In this document: one piece after another, positions 22,390-30,212 of the stretch
Layout: the number at the start of each line of letters is the position of its first letter
Numbering within the stretch: position 1 is the first letter of the stretch
Source: Paractinoplanes abujensis
GTDB taxonomy: Bacteria; Actinomycetota; Actinomycetes; Mycobacteriales; Micromonosporaceae
Reading direction: 5' to 3'
Assembly: GCF_014204895.1 (NCBI RefSeq)
Contig: NZ_JACHMF010000001.1
Span: 744,001-808,000, forward strand
Length of the DNA: 64,000 bases
The notes under the pieces: model-generated
What the model was told of the DNA's origin: nothing
Database searches by the model: none
What the model saw: only the letters and a program-made list of their open reading frames with translations
Translations under genes and position numbers: made by a program

Positions 22390-25263
22390 GTGCAGTCCGA
22401 CGTGAGTGCCCTGCGAGGCCGAGGCGATCTTCTCGCGACGATCGAGGGTCGCCTCGGCGCGGGCGGCGGGGTCGCCCTGCACGGCCCGGCCGGGATCGGC
22501 AAGACGGCCCTGCTGGACGCGGTCGCCGCGGCCGCGTGTGCCCGCGGTGAGCTGGTCGTTCGGCTGCGCCCGGTGCGCAGTGAGCGCCGGATCCCGTACG
22601 CGGGCGTCGCCGACCTCATCCTGCAGTTGCCGTCACCGGCCCGCGAAGCTCTGCTACCGGCCCAGCGGGGTGCCCTGGCCGCGCTGCGGCAAGGTCTGGC
22701 CCCGCGCGCCGGCGCTCCCGCCCTGGCCCGGCGGCTGGTGCTGCCGCTGCTGCTCGCCCACAGCGCCCGCCTGCGCCCCGTTCTGCTCGTGCTGGACGAC
22801 TGCCAGTGGCTCGACCCGGAGTCGGCCGAACTGATCGCCTTCGCCATGCGCCGCCGCCCCGGCCCCCGAGTTCGCGTCATCGCCGCCGAGCGCCGCCCGG
22901 ACGCCGGCTCCGGCCCGCCCGCGGCCGATCGCCGTCCGGATGCTGGGTCGCGTCCACCGGCCGCCGAGCGTCGCCCCCACTCGGCCGGCTCGTCAGCCGC
23001 CGACCGGTCGTTCGCGGCGTCGGCCTCGTCCGTCCGTCGGCGGGCGGCCCGGCTCTGTCCGGCGCCTGCCCTCGAACTGGCCGTGCCGCCGCTGGAAGCC
23101 GATGACCTGACCGAGTTGCTGGAGGCGCACGGGCTGCCCTGCCGGACGGCGAGCCGGCTGCACGAGGCCAGCGCGGGCAACCCGTTCCTGGCCCTGACGC
23201 TCGGGGCGGCCCAGCCGCCGGGGGAGGCGTGGCGGCCCGCGCCCCTGCCCGAGGCGGCCCGGGAGCTGCTGCGGGACCGGCTCGCGGCGCTGCCCGCCGA
23301 CGTCGCGCACACCTTGCTGGTGGCCGCGCTGGCCGCCGGACCCACGGTCGCGTTGCTGCGCCGGGCGGGCCGGGAGGACGCCGTGCGGGATCTGCGGGTG
23401 GCCGCCGCGGCCGGAGTCGTGGAGGTGACCGGGGAGCGGGTCCGGTTCACGCCGCCGCTGCTGGCGACAGTGGTCGCCGAGGACGCCCCCGCCGGTGACC
23501 GGGCCGAGGCGCACGCCGCCCTGGCCGCGGGGGCTGTCGACCCCGTGCAGGCGCTGCGGCATCGGGCTCTGCGCAGTTCGGTGCCCGATGCGGCGGTCGC
23601 CGGCTCGCTGGCCGCGGCGGCCGAGCGCGCGTCCGGGCGGCCGGCCGCCGAGCTGTATCTGCTGGCCGCCGACCGTTGCCCGCACACTCACGCCGACCGG
23701 CGGCTGGACTGGCTGGTCGCGGCGGCCCGGGACGGTCTGGCCGGAGGCGCCGCCGCGCTGGCGGGCCGGGCCGCGGAGGCCGTGCTGGCCGCGCCGGGGG
23801 CGTCCGCCGAGCATCGGGTGCGGGCCCGTCTGGTGTTGATCGACCTGGCCGGGCAGGGGCTGGCCGAGATGGGCGAGATGTTCGCGGCCGCGCTGGCCGA
23901 GGCGGGCGACGACCCTTTCCTGAGCGCCCCGGTGCGGTTGCGCCGCACGTGGGCCGCGCTGCTCACCGGCGACCCGGACCGCGCGGCCGCCGAGGCCGCG
24001 CACACTGCCCTGGCCGCCCGCCGCGCCGCCGACCCGACCACCGAGGCGATGGCGTTGAGCGTGCTGGCCCAGATCGAGCGGCTGCGCGGCGAGCCCGGCT
24101 GGGCCGACACGCTGACCCAGGCCCTGGTGCTTCCGGCCGCCCCGGCGCCGGATTGGTTGCACTACGGCCCGCGCTATGTGGCGGCCCGGTTCGCCATGAT
24201 GGACGACCGGCTCGAGGAGGCCCGCGCCGCGCTGCTCGGCCTGCTGGTGGTGGCCGAGCAGGACCGGATCGGCGAGGCCCGGGTCGAGGTGCTGCGGAGC
24301 CTGTCCGAGGTGGCCACCCGGGCCGGGCGGTGCCGCGAGGCGCTCAGTTACGCACACCGGGCCGTCCGGGCCGCCCAGCGGGCCGGGCTGAGCCCGGGGC
24401 CGACCTGGTACACGGCGGCGATCGCGGAGCTGGCCGGTGGCAGCTTGAGCGCGGCGGCCGGTTTCGCCCGGCGCGGGGTGCGCGCCTCCGAACAGGAGGG
24501 CGACACTCTCTATCTGCGCCGCAACCTGCACGCGCTGGGCCAGGCCGAGCTGCGGGCAGGGGAGACCCGGGCCGGCGTGGCGGCGCTGCGCCGGCTGCGC
24601 GACCTCGATTCCGGGTTCGCCGGGGCCGACCCGATGATCGTGCGCTGGCACGGCGACCTGGCCGGCGGGCTGGCCGCGCTGGGTGAGCACGCCGAGGCGG
24701 TGGCCACGCTGGTCGCGGGGCGGGCCGCGGCTGAGCGCCTGGGCGAGAACCCGGCGCTGGCCGGCTATCTGGACCGGGCCGCCGCGGTCGTGCTCTCCGA
24801 GAGCGGTCAGGCCGACTCGGCCGTGCTGCTGTCGGCGTCGGCTGCGCAGCACTTCGAGCAGCTGCACCAGCCGATCGAGCAGGCTCACGCGTTGCTCGTG
24901 CAGGGCAGCGCCGAGCGGCGCCGCCGCCGGTACGCGGCCGCCCGCCTGGCCATCGGGGCCGCGCTGACGATTTTCCTGGCGGCCGACGCGAAGCCGTGGG
25001 CCGAGCAGACCGAGCGCGCCCTGGCCGGCACGTCGGCCGCCGGCACCCCGATCGACCTGGGCCTGACCTCGACCGAGCTGCGCATCGCGGGGCTGGTGCG
25101 CGACGGGGCGAGCAACCGGGAGATCGCGGGCCGGCTCTATCTGAGCGTGAAGACGGTGGAGGCGACGCTGACCCGCATCTACCGCAAGCTGGGCGTCCGT
25201 TCCCGGACGCAACTGTCGTCCCGGCTGCCCACTGTGGTGTCCGAAGTCACCACGAGTGTCTGA
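22390..25263 (+). CDS. Large ATP-binding LuxR-family regulator (LAL/MalT-like)
   Basis: 957 residues. The N-terminal STAND-type ATPase has Walker A GPAGIGKT (about 35) and Walker B VLLVLDDCQWLD. A long helical TPR-like middle follows, and the C-terminal LuxR helix-turn-helix (about 890-950) reads LTSTELRIAGLVRDGASNRE then SVKTVEATLTRIYRKLGV. GTG 22390 is preferred to ATG 22339 because GGGGAGGG lies five bases upstream. A short repeat-coded insert at residues ~166-203 follows Walker B. Such regulators switch on pathways after binding an inducer and ATP; the target genes here are not evident, although the 17-bp palindrome upstream could be autoregulatory. Confidence 0.9.
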   Translation: MQSDVSALRGRGDLLATIEGRLGAGGGVALHGPAGIGKTALLDAVAAAACARGELVVRLRPVRSERRIPYAGVADLILQLPSPAREALLPAQRGALAALRQGLAPRAGAPALARRLVLPLLLAHSARLRPVLLVLDDCQWLDPESAELIAFAMRRRPGPRVRVIAAERRPDAGSGPPAADRRPDAGSRPPAAERRPHSAGSSAADRSFAASASSVRRRAARLCPAPALELAVPPLEADDLTELLEAHGLPCRTASRLHEASAGNPFLALTLGAAQPPGEAWRPAPLPEAARELLRDRLAALPADVAHTLLVAALAAGPTVALLRRAGREDAVRDLRVAAAAGVVEVTGERVRFTPPLLATVVAEDAPAGDRAEAHAALAAGAVDPVQALRHRALRSSVPDAAVAGSLAAAAERASGRPAAELYLLAADRCPHTHADRRLDWLVAAARDGLAGGAAALAGRAAEAVLAAPGASAEHRVRARLVLIDLAGQGLAEMGEMFAAALAEAGDDPFLSAPVRLRRTWAALLTGDPDRAAAEAAHTALAARRAADPTTEAMALSVLAQIERLRGEPGWADTLTQALVLPAAPAPDWLHYGPRYVAARFAMMDDRLEEARAALLGLLVVAEQDRIGEARVEVLRSLSEVATRAGRCREALSYAHRAVRAAQRAGLSPGPTWYTAAIAELAGGSLSAAAGFARRGVRASEQEGDTLYLRRNLHALGQAELRAGETRAGVAALRRLRDLDSGFAGADPMIVRWHGDLAGGLAALGEHAEAVATLVAGRAAAERLGENPALAGYLDRAAAVVLSESGQADSAVLLSASAAQHFEQLHQPIEQAHALLVQGSAERRRRRYAAARLAIGAALTIFLAADAKPWAEQTERALAGTSAAGTPIDLGLTSTELRIAGLVRDGASNREIAGRLYLSVKTVEATLTRIYRKLGVRSRTQLSSRLPTVVSEVTTSV
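22885..22998 (+). repeat. Three ~39-bp repeats inside the LuxR-type regulator
   Basis: Units start at 22885, 22924 and 22963 (39, 39 and 36 bases) and encode ERRPDAGSGPPAA, DRRPDAGSRPPAA and ERRPHSAGSSAA. They form an Arg/Pro/Ala insert in the ATPase domain soon after Walker B. The nucleotide divergence indicates an older duplication. Confidence 0.8.
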
Positions 25264-25433
25264 CCAGCCACTTCACCACAGAGGGTGACACCGGCAACAG
25301 CTTCCGCGTGGCCGCGGTCACCTTTGAAGCGCAAGTTTTACCTGCTTGATTTGGGTATGAAGCGCGGGCCGCGGATCGTTGTACCGGAAGGCGACGAGGC
25401 CTATCGCCATCACTATCCGTTAAGGAGACGGCC

Positions 25434-25691
25434 ATGCAGTTCACGACCACGCTTCGCGACGCCCGCACAGCGCTGGCGAACCGCCGCACCATGCGCGTCG
25501 CCCACCGCCGGCTCGCCGAGGAGCTGTCGTCGTTCCGGTCCACCGCCGAGCGCGCCGAGCTCGACCAGCTTCTCAGCCGTCACAGCGCCGAGGAGACCGA
25601 GCAGATCCGCGAGATCCTCTACCGCCAGGACGTGGCGCGCCAGCAGAGCAGCGGGCGCCAGACCGCCGGCCTGGGCGGATATCTGGGCTGA
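25434..25691 (+). CDS. Small hypothetical helical protein
   Basis: 85 residues, preceded by a strong AAGGAGA and followed by an excellent terminator, so it is very likely a real one-gene transcript. The sequence is charged and helical (RVAHRRLAEELSSFRSTAER, ETEQIREILYRQDVARQQ) with a glycine-rich end. No domain is recognised; no membrane segment or cysteine. Function unknown. Confidence 0.75.
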   Translation: MQFTTTLRDARTALANRRTMRVAHRRLAEELSSFRSTAERAELDQLLSRHSAEETEQIREILYRQDVARQQSSGRQTAGLGGYLG

Positions 25692-25712
25692 CCCCACGAG
25701 CGCACAACGCAG

Positions 25713-25744
25713 CCGGCCCCGGAGATCGCTCCGGGGCCGGTTTT
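25713..25744 (+). terminator. Strong intrinsic terminator
   Basis: CCGGCCCCGGAG at 25713-25724 and its exact complement CTCCGGGGCCGG at 25729-25740 form a 12-bp stem with an ATCG loop, followed by TTTT at 25741-25744. Ends the small gene at 25434 and faces the convergent TerC gene. Confidence 0.92.
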
Positions 25745-25756
25745 GTCGTGCCGGGG

Positions 25757-26755
25757 TCAGCGGCCGCGTTCCTTGTCGTGGGCGCGCAGGCTGCCGGCGT
25801 GAGCCTTGGTCTCCGGGTCCTTGCGCGACTTCATCAGGCTGGCCACGGTCGTGACGGCCAGGACGCCGATGATGACGATCAGTGAGAGCGACGTCGGGAT
25901 CTCGGGCGCTGACTTGGTGATGTCCTCGTGCAGCCAGTGCAGGATCAGCTTGACGCCGATGAAGGCCAGGATCACCGACAGGCCCGCCGAGAGGTAGACG
26001 AGACGGTCGAGCAGGCCCTTGACGAGGAAGAACAGGGCCCGCAGGCCGAGCAGGGCGAACGCGTTGGCCACGAAGACGATGAACGCCTCGTTGGTCACGC
26101 CGAACACGGCGGGGATGGAGTCGAGCGCGAACAGCAGGTCGGAGCTGCCGATCGCGATCAGCACGATGAACATCGGTGTGACGACCCGGCGGCCGTCCAC
26201 CTTGGTGATCATCTTGCCGCCGATGTAGTCGTCGGTGACCGGCAGGAACCGCTTGCTGGCCTTGACCAGCGCGTTGTCCTCGACGTCGGGATCCTCGTCG
26301 CGATGCCGGAAGAGCTGGATCGCGGTGAAGATGAGCAGCAGCCCGAACAGCAGGAACATGAACGAGAAGGCGTTGAGCAGCGTCGCGCCGAGGGCGATGA
26401 AGATGACCCGCAGGACCAGCGCGATGATGATGCCGAAGGTCAGGACCTCCTGCTGATACTTCTCGGGCACGGCGAACGTGGTCATGATGATCACGAAGAC
26501 GAAGAGGTTGTCGACCGACAGACTCTTCTCGACGATGTAGCCGGCGAAGTACTGGGCGCCGAAATCCCAACCGGCTATCTGTCCGAAGACGATGCCGAAC
26601 ACGACCGCGACCGCGATGTAGAAGACGGACCAGGCGGCCGCCTCTCGGAAGCCGACGGCGTGCGGGCGGAGCACGCCGAGTGTCAGGTCGAGGGCGAGCA
26701 GGGCGACGATGACCCCGATGGTCAGCGTCCAGCCGAGCGCGTTGACCTCAAGCAT
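25757..26755 (-). CDS. TerC family integral membrane protein
   Basis: 332 residues, multi-helix membrane protein of the TerC/Alx family. Core signatures are the acidic-helix segments KSLSVDNLFVFVIIM near residue 78 and SSDLLFALDSIPAVFGVT near residue 205, which are thought to bind divalent metal. Known members act in manganese export, tellurite resistance or pH response. ATG 26755 has GGAGG ten bases upstream; a longer in-frame extension lacks coding character. It stands alone with a long leader (see 26756-27336) that could host metal or pH control, though I recognise no riboswitch in it. Confidence 0.92.
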   Translation of the reverse strand: MLEVNALGWTLTIGVIVALLALDLTLGVLRPHAVGFREAAAWSVFYIAVAVVFGIVFGQIAGWDFGAQYFAGYIVEKSLSVDNLFVFVIIMTTFAVPEKYQQEVLTFGIIIALVLRVIFIALGATLLNAFSFMFLLFGLLLIFTAIQLFRHRDEDPDVEDNALVKASKRFLPVTDDYIGGKMITKVDGRRVVTPMFIVLIAIGSSDLLFALDSIPAVFGVTNEAFIVFVANAFALLGLRALFFLVKGLLDRLVYLSAGLSVILAFIGVKLILHWLHEDITKSAPEIPTSLSLIVIIGVLAVTTVASLMKSRKDPETKAHAGSLRAHDKERGR

Positions 26756-27336
26756 GGCGAAGGAACCTCCGGGCGATAAGCGGGGGGCAACCTGTTGATC
26801 GTCCTCGGTTGAGCTGGGAGCTTCCTGAACGCAGCCCTGCCTAGCTGGGATTTTAGCCGTCGCGCGAGATCCTGCCAGCGGGAACGAGGGTTTCGCCCAG
26901 CTCGGTGGCCCAGCTGCTTGCCTGCACAAGCAAGGAAGCGGTCAAAAACTACGCTGTGTATTGATGCATTCTTGTCAACACTTTCCGTCATCGCTCCCGG
27001 AGGGCTCTCCGGTCCCGCTCCGGAGGTACGCCAAATGTATCGACAGGCGTGCATCGGACCGAGATTCTTGCCGTGCAGCAAACTCGTTCGGGACCGAAAG
27101 GTGCCTGGTAGGAGCAATGATGCAGAATGCATTCTGGATCGGACCACATCGGACGAAAATTGGGTCCCAAGAGGACGTTGCGCGACGTTGACCTCGCTGG
27201 CATGCTACGCGATGTCGTTCTGGGGGACGCACACCGTAACGTTGGCTATGAGCAGTAAGAATCACTTTCGGTAATCGTGGGGCGAGGTTAGCGCGCGTCA
27301 CCCCGCGTGAATACCGAAGTGGAGAGGAGAAGTGCC
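26756..27336. other. Long, relatively AT-richer intergenic region between divergent terC and GPP34 genes
   Basis: About 580 bases without a convincing gene; the short open frames here have poor codon character. On the TerC side, AGCTGGGA occurs at 26812 and 26843 as direct repeats. A 14-bp palindrome lies at 27123-27136. Short words ATCGGACC and CATCGGAC recur near 27052, 27138 and 27146. The region could carry two promoters, operators, or a small RNA. Confidence 0.5.
27123..27136. promoter_or_regulatory. 14-bp perfect palindrome CAGAATGCATTCTG
   Basis: Lies in the long intergenic region, 200 bases upstream of the GPP34 gene. A related half (GATGCATTCTTG) occurs near 26963. Symmetry suggests a dimeric regulator site; no regulator gene is adjacent, so the binding protein is unknown. 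Confidence 0.4.
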
Positions 27337-27987
27337 GTGACGGCATCGGCACAACTACCCCTCGCCGACGATCTCTTCCTCACCGCGCACGACACGGTCA
27401 AGGGCAAGTGCCTGCTCTCCCCGGCGACATTGGGCCTCGGCATGGCCGCCGCCCTGATCGGAGAACTCGTGCTCTGGCGCCGCCTCGACGTGGTGGACGG
27501 AAAACTCCAGATCATCGACGACCGACCCACCGGCGATCCCGCCGCGAACGCCGTTCTCGACCAGCTGCTGCGCGAGGGCCACCACCGGCTCGTCCGGGAT
27601 TGGATCTCGTTCCTCGCCACCGGCGTCGCGACCGACCTGGTCGAGCGCCGCCTCGCCCGGGCCGCCCTCGTGCAGCGGCAGGAGAAGCGAGGCCTGTTCG
27701 GCAGCAAGGTGTCCTTCGTGCCCTCCGACTCGATGATCGCCGGGTGGCCCGCCACCCGGATCCGCACGTTCGTCGGCCGCGGAGAGCTGCTCGACATCCC
27801 CGACCTGGTGCTCACCGGGCTGATCCTGGCCACCGGCCTCGACCAGCATGTCTTCCTCACCCTCGACACCCGTGACCGTACGGCCCTGTTCGACCAGCTC
27901 AAGCGCCGACTGCCCGCCATGCTGCTCGAGCTCGTGGGCCAGGCCGAGGCCGCGGTGGGCGACGCCGTGATGGCCCGGCGCGCTTGA
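27337..27987 (+). CDS. GPP34 (GOLPH3-like) family protein
   Basis: 216 residues with the GPP34 pattern: LPLADDLFLTAHD at the start, LGLGMAAALIGELVLWRRLD, and LDTRDRTALFDQLKRRLP near the end. Eukaryotic GOLPH3/Vps74 binds phosphoinositide at the Golgi. Actinobacteria, which also make phosphatidylinositol, carry many copies of unknown function, probably membrane-surface proteins. GTG 27337 is chosen because GGAGAGGAG lies just upstream; GTG 27307 has none. Probably monocistronic. Confidence 0.85.
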   Translation: MTASAQLPLADDLFLTAHDTVKGKCLLSPATLGLGMAAALIGELVLWRRLDVVDGKLQIIDDRPTGDPAANAVLDQLLREGHHRLVRDWISFLATGVATDLVERRLARAALVQRQEKRGLFGSKVSFVPSDSMIAGWPATRIRTFVGRGELLDIPDLVLTGLILATGLDQHVFLTLDTRDRTALFDQLKRRLPAMLLELVGQAEAAVGDAVMARRA

Positions 27988-28053
27988 CCTGCGAACCCCC
28001 TTTCACCATCCCCTTCTCAACCCCCTCCTTCTCAACCCCCTCCTGGAGACCGC

Positions 28054-29568
28054 GTGTCCGCCACCACTACCAAACCGCCCCAGAGCCAGCTCTCGACAGC
28101 GTTGGCCCGCGACCGTCTCGGCGTGGCCGCGGTCGTCTTCTTCGTCATGTCGGCCGCCGCGCCGCTCACCGTCGTCGCCGGTGTCGTGCCGACCGGCCTG
28201 GCCGTCACGGGGCTGACGAGCATCTCCATCGCCTTCGTGGCGGTCGCCGTCGTGCTCGCGATCTTCGCGGTGGGCTACGTCGCCATGGCCCGGCACATCG
28301 CCAACGCGGGCGCCTTCTACGCCTACATCTCGCAGGGCCTGGGCCGCCCACTCGGCGTCGGCGCGTCCTGGGTGGCGCTGCTGGCCTACAACATGTTCCA
28401 GATCGCCGCGTACGGCGGCTTCGGCGCGATCGCCTCCCCGCTGTTCGACAAGTGGTTCGGCCTGGACATCCAGTGGTGGGTGCTCGCGCTCGTCGTGTGG
28501 GCGCTGACCGCGGTCCTCGGCGTCCGCGACGTCGCCGTCAACGGCAAGGTCCTGGCCACCCTGCTGGTCGCCGAGATCATCGTCGTCTTCGCGTTCAGCC
28601 TGGCCGACCTGTTCTCGCCCAACTTCCAGGCCTCCTCGGCCCCCGTCGACGTGAGCAGCCTGGCCGGCGCCGGCTCGGGCGCGCTGCTGGCCATGGCCAT
28701 CACCGGCTTCGTGGGCTTCGAGCAGTCGGTGGTCTTCAGCGAGGAGTCGCGCGACCCGCGCCGCACCGTGCCCCGCGCCACCTACATCGCCATCGCCCTG
28801 ATCGCCGTCCTCTACGGCTTCGCCGCGTGGGCGATGATCTCGGCCGCCGGTGACGACGTCGTCGGCCGGGCCGGCGCCGAGGGTCCCGACCTGTTCTTCA
28901 ACGTCGCCTCCGACCAGCTCGGCGGCCGGGCCGTCGACCTCGGCTACGCGCTGTTCCTGACGTCGCTGATCGCCGCGATGATCTCGTTCCACAACATCAT
29001 CGCCCGCTACATGTTCTCGCTCGGCCGCGAGGGCGTGCTGCCGCGTGCCTTCGGCCGGACGGTCCCCGGCACCGGCGCCCCCAAGAACGGCTCGTTGATC
29101 CAGAGCGCGCTCGGCCTGACCGTCATCGTCGTCTACGCCGTGGCCGGCTGGGATCCGCTGGTCAACCTGTTCTTCTGGGGCGGCAGCGGCGGCGGTATCG
29201 GCGTGCTGCTGCTGATCACACTGACGTCGCTCGCGGTCATCGGCTACTTCGTCAAGCACCCCGAGGGCGAGGACTTCTGGCACCGCCTGGGCGCGCCGGT
29301 GCTCGGCTCGGTCCTGCTGCTGATCATGTCGTACCTGGCGCTGAGCAACATCGCCACGCTGTTCGGCGTCGAGGAGGGCAGCAAGCCGACCTGGGTCGTG
29401 CCGCTCGCGTTCGCCGTCCTGCTGATCGCCGGCATCGCCTGGGCGCTCGTTCTGCGCAGCAGCCGCCCGCAGGTCTACGCGGGCATCGGCCTGGGCGCCC
29501 GCAGCGCCGCCTCGACGGGTGGCTTCTCGGCCGCTCTCGCCTCCACCGACACGAAGGACCACCAGTGA
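28054..29568 (+). CDS. APC family amino-acid permease
   Basis: 504-residue membrane transporter of the amino acid/polyamine/organocation superfamily. Early helices include FFVMSAAAPLTVVAGVVPTG. ITGFVGFEQSVVFSEESRDP near residue 220 is the conserved GFE...EE signature region. GTG 28054 follows CTGGAG. The preceding 65-base gap holds a duplicated CTTCTCAACCCCCTC. Overlaps the downstream GNAT gene by four bases, so transport and acetylation are coupled; the shared substrate is probably an amino acid or amine, not identifiable from sequence. Confidence 0.92.
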   Translation: MSATTTKPPQSQLSTALARDRLGVAAVVFFVMSAAAPLTVVAGVVPTGLAVTGLTSISIAFVAVAVVLAIFAVGYVAMARHIANAGAFYAYISQGLGRPLGVGASWVALLAYNMFQIAAYGGFGAIASPLFDKWFGLDIQWWVLALVVWALTAVLGVRDVAVNGKVLATLLVAEIIVVFAFSLADLFSPNFQASSAPVDVSSLAGAGSGALLAMAITGFVGFEQSVVFSEESRDPRRTVPRATYIAIALIAVLYGFAAWAMISAAGDDVVGRAGAEGPDLFFNVASDQLGGRAVDLGYALFLTSLIAAMISFHNIIARYMFSLGREGVLPRAFGRTVPGTGAPKNGSLIQSALGLTVIVVYAVAGWDPLVNLFFWGGSGGGIGVLLLITLTSLAVIGYFVKHPEGEDFWHRLGAPVLGSVLLLIMSYLALSNIATLFGVEEGSKPTWVVPLAFAVLLIAGIAWALVLRSSRPQVYAGIGLGARSAASTGGFSAALASTDTKDHQ

Positions 29569-30167
29569 CGACGTACCCCGAGATCCGCCCGGCCCGCGAC
29601 GAGGAGATTCCTGCCGTCGGCCACCTGATCAGCCACTCCTTCTTCGAGCTGGACGCGAACGCCTACCTGGTGCCGCCGCTGGACGACCGGTTGAAGGTGA
29701 TGGCCGACTTCTTCACGCTGCTGACCGAGCACGCCCAGAAGTACGGCCGGGTCGACGTCATCGACCTGCCCGGCGGGGGCGGCCTGGCCGCGACCGCGGT
29801 GTGGTTCGACTACACCCGGGACGCGCCGGACCCGGAGGCGTACGAGGAACGGCTGAACGCACTGGCCGGCGAGTACATCGACCGGTTCGTCGCGCTGGAC
29901 CTGCTGTTCGAGAAGCACCACCCGCACGACCCGCACTGGCACCTGGCGTTCCTGGCTGTCCACCCCGACCACCAGGAGCACGGACTCGGCAGCAAGCTGA
30001 TGGCCCGTACGCACTCCGAGCTCGACAAGAGCGGCGTCCCCGCCTACCTGGAGGCCACGAACCACAACAACGTGCGCCTCTACCACCGGGTCGGATACGC
30101 CGACATGGACCCGTTCGAGATGCTGCTGCCCGACGGCACGCCGTTCTATCGCATGTGGCGCGCCTGA
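29565..30167 (+). CDS. GNAT family N-acetyltransferase
   Basis: 200 residues. The acetyl-CoA loop region is HLAFLAVHPDHQEHGLGSKL near residue 125, followed by LEATNHNNVRLYHRVGYADM, the classic GNAT end. The GTG start is embedded in the stop of the APC permease gene, showing translational coupling. The enzyme may acetylate the imported amine or amino acid to detoxify or store it. Substrate unknown. Confidence 0.9.
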   Translation: MTTYPEIRPARDEEIPAVGHLISHSFFELDANAYLVPPLDDRLKVMADFFTLLTEHAQKYGRVDVIDLPGGGGLAATAVWFDYTRDAPDPEAYEERLNALAGEYIDRFVALDLLFEKHHPHDPHWHLAFLAVHPDHQEHGLGSKLMARTHSELDKSGVPAYLEATNHNNVRLYHRVGYADMDPFEMLLPDGTPFYRMWRA

Positions 30168-30178
30168 CGTTGCCGGGA

Positions 30179-30211
30179 AAGGGGCGCGGCCACCGTCCGG
30201 CCGCGCCCCTT
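30179..30211 (+). terminator. Hairpin terminator between convergent genes
   Basis: AAGGGGCGCGGCC at 30179-30191 pairs with GGCCGCGCCCCTT at 30199-30211 (13-bp stem, seven-base loop). It lies between the GNAT gene and the end of the kinase gene at 30213 and could serve both. Confidence 0.75.
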
Positions 30212-30212
30212 C

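Noticed and set aside
26756-26900. yybP-ykoY manganese riboswitch before terC
   Set aside because: I could not find the conserved yybP-ykoY loop sequences in the leader; a covariance-model search would be needed to reopen this.
26918-27274. 118-residue plus-strand frame in the terC/GPP34 gap
   Set aside because: Poor G/C third-position bias, no ribosome binding site and no domain.
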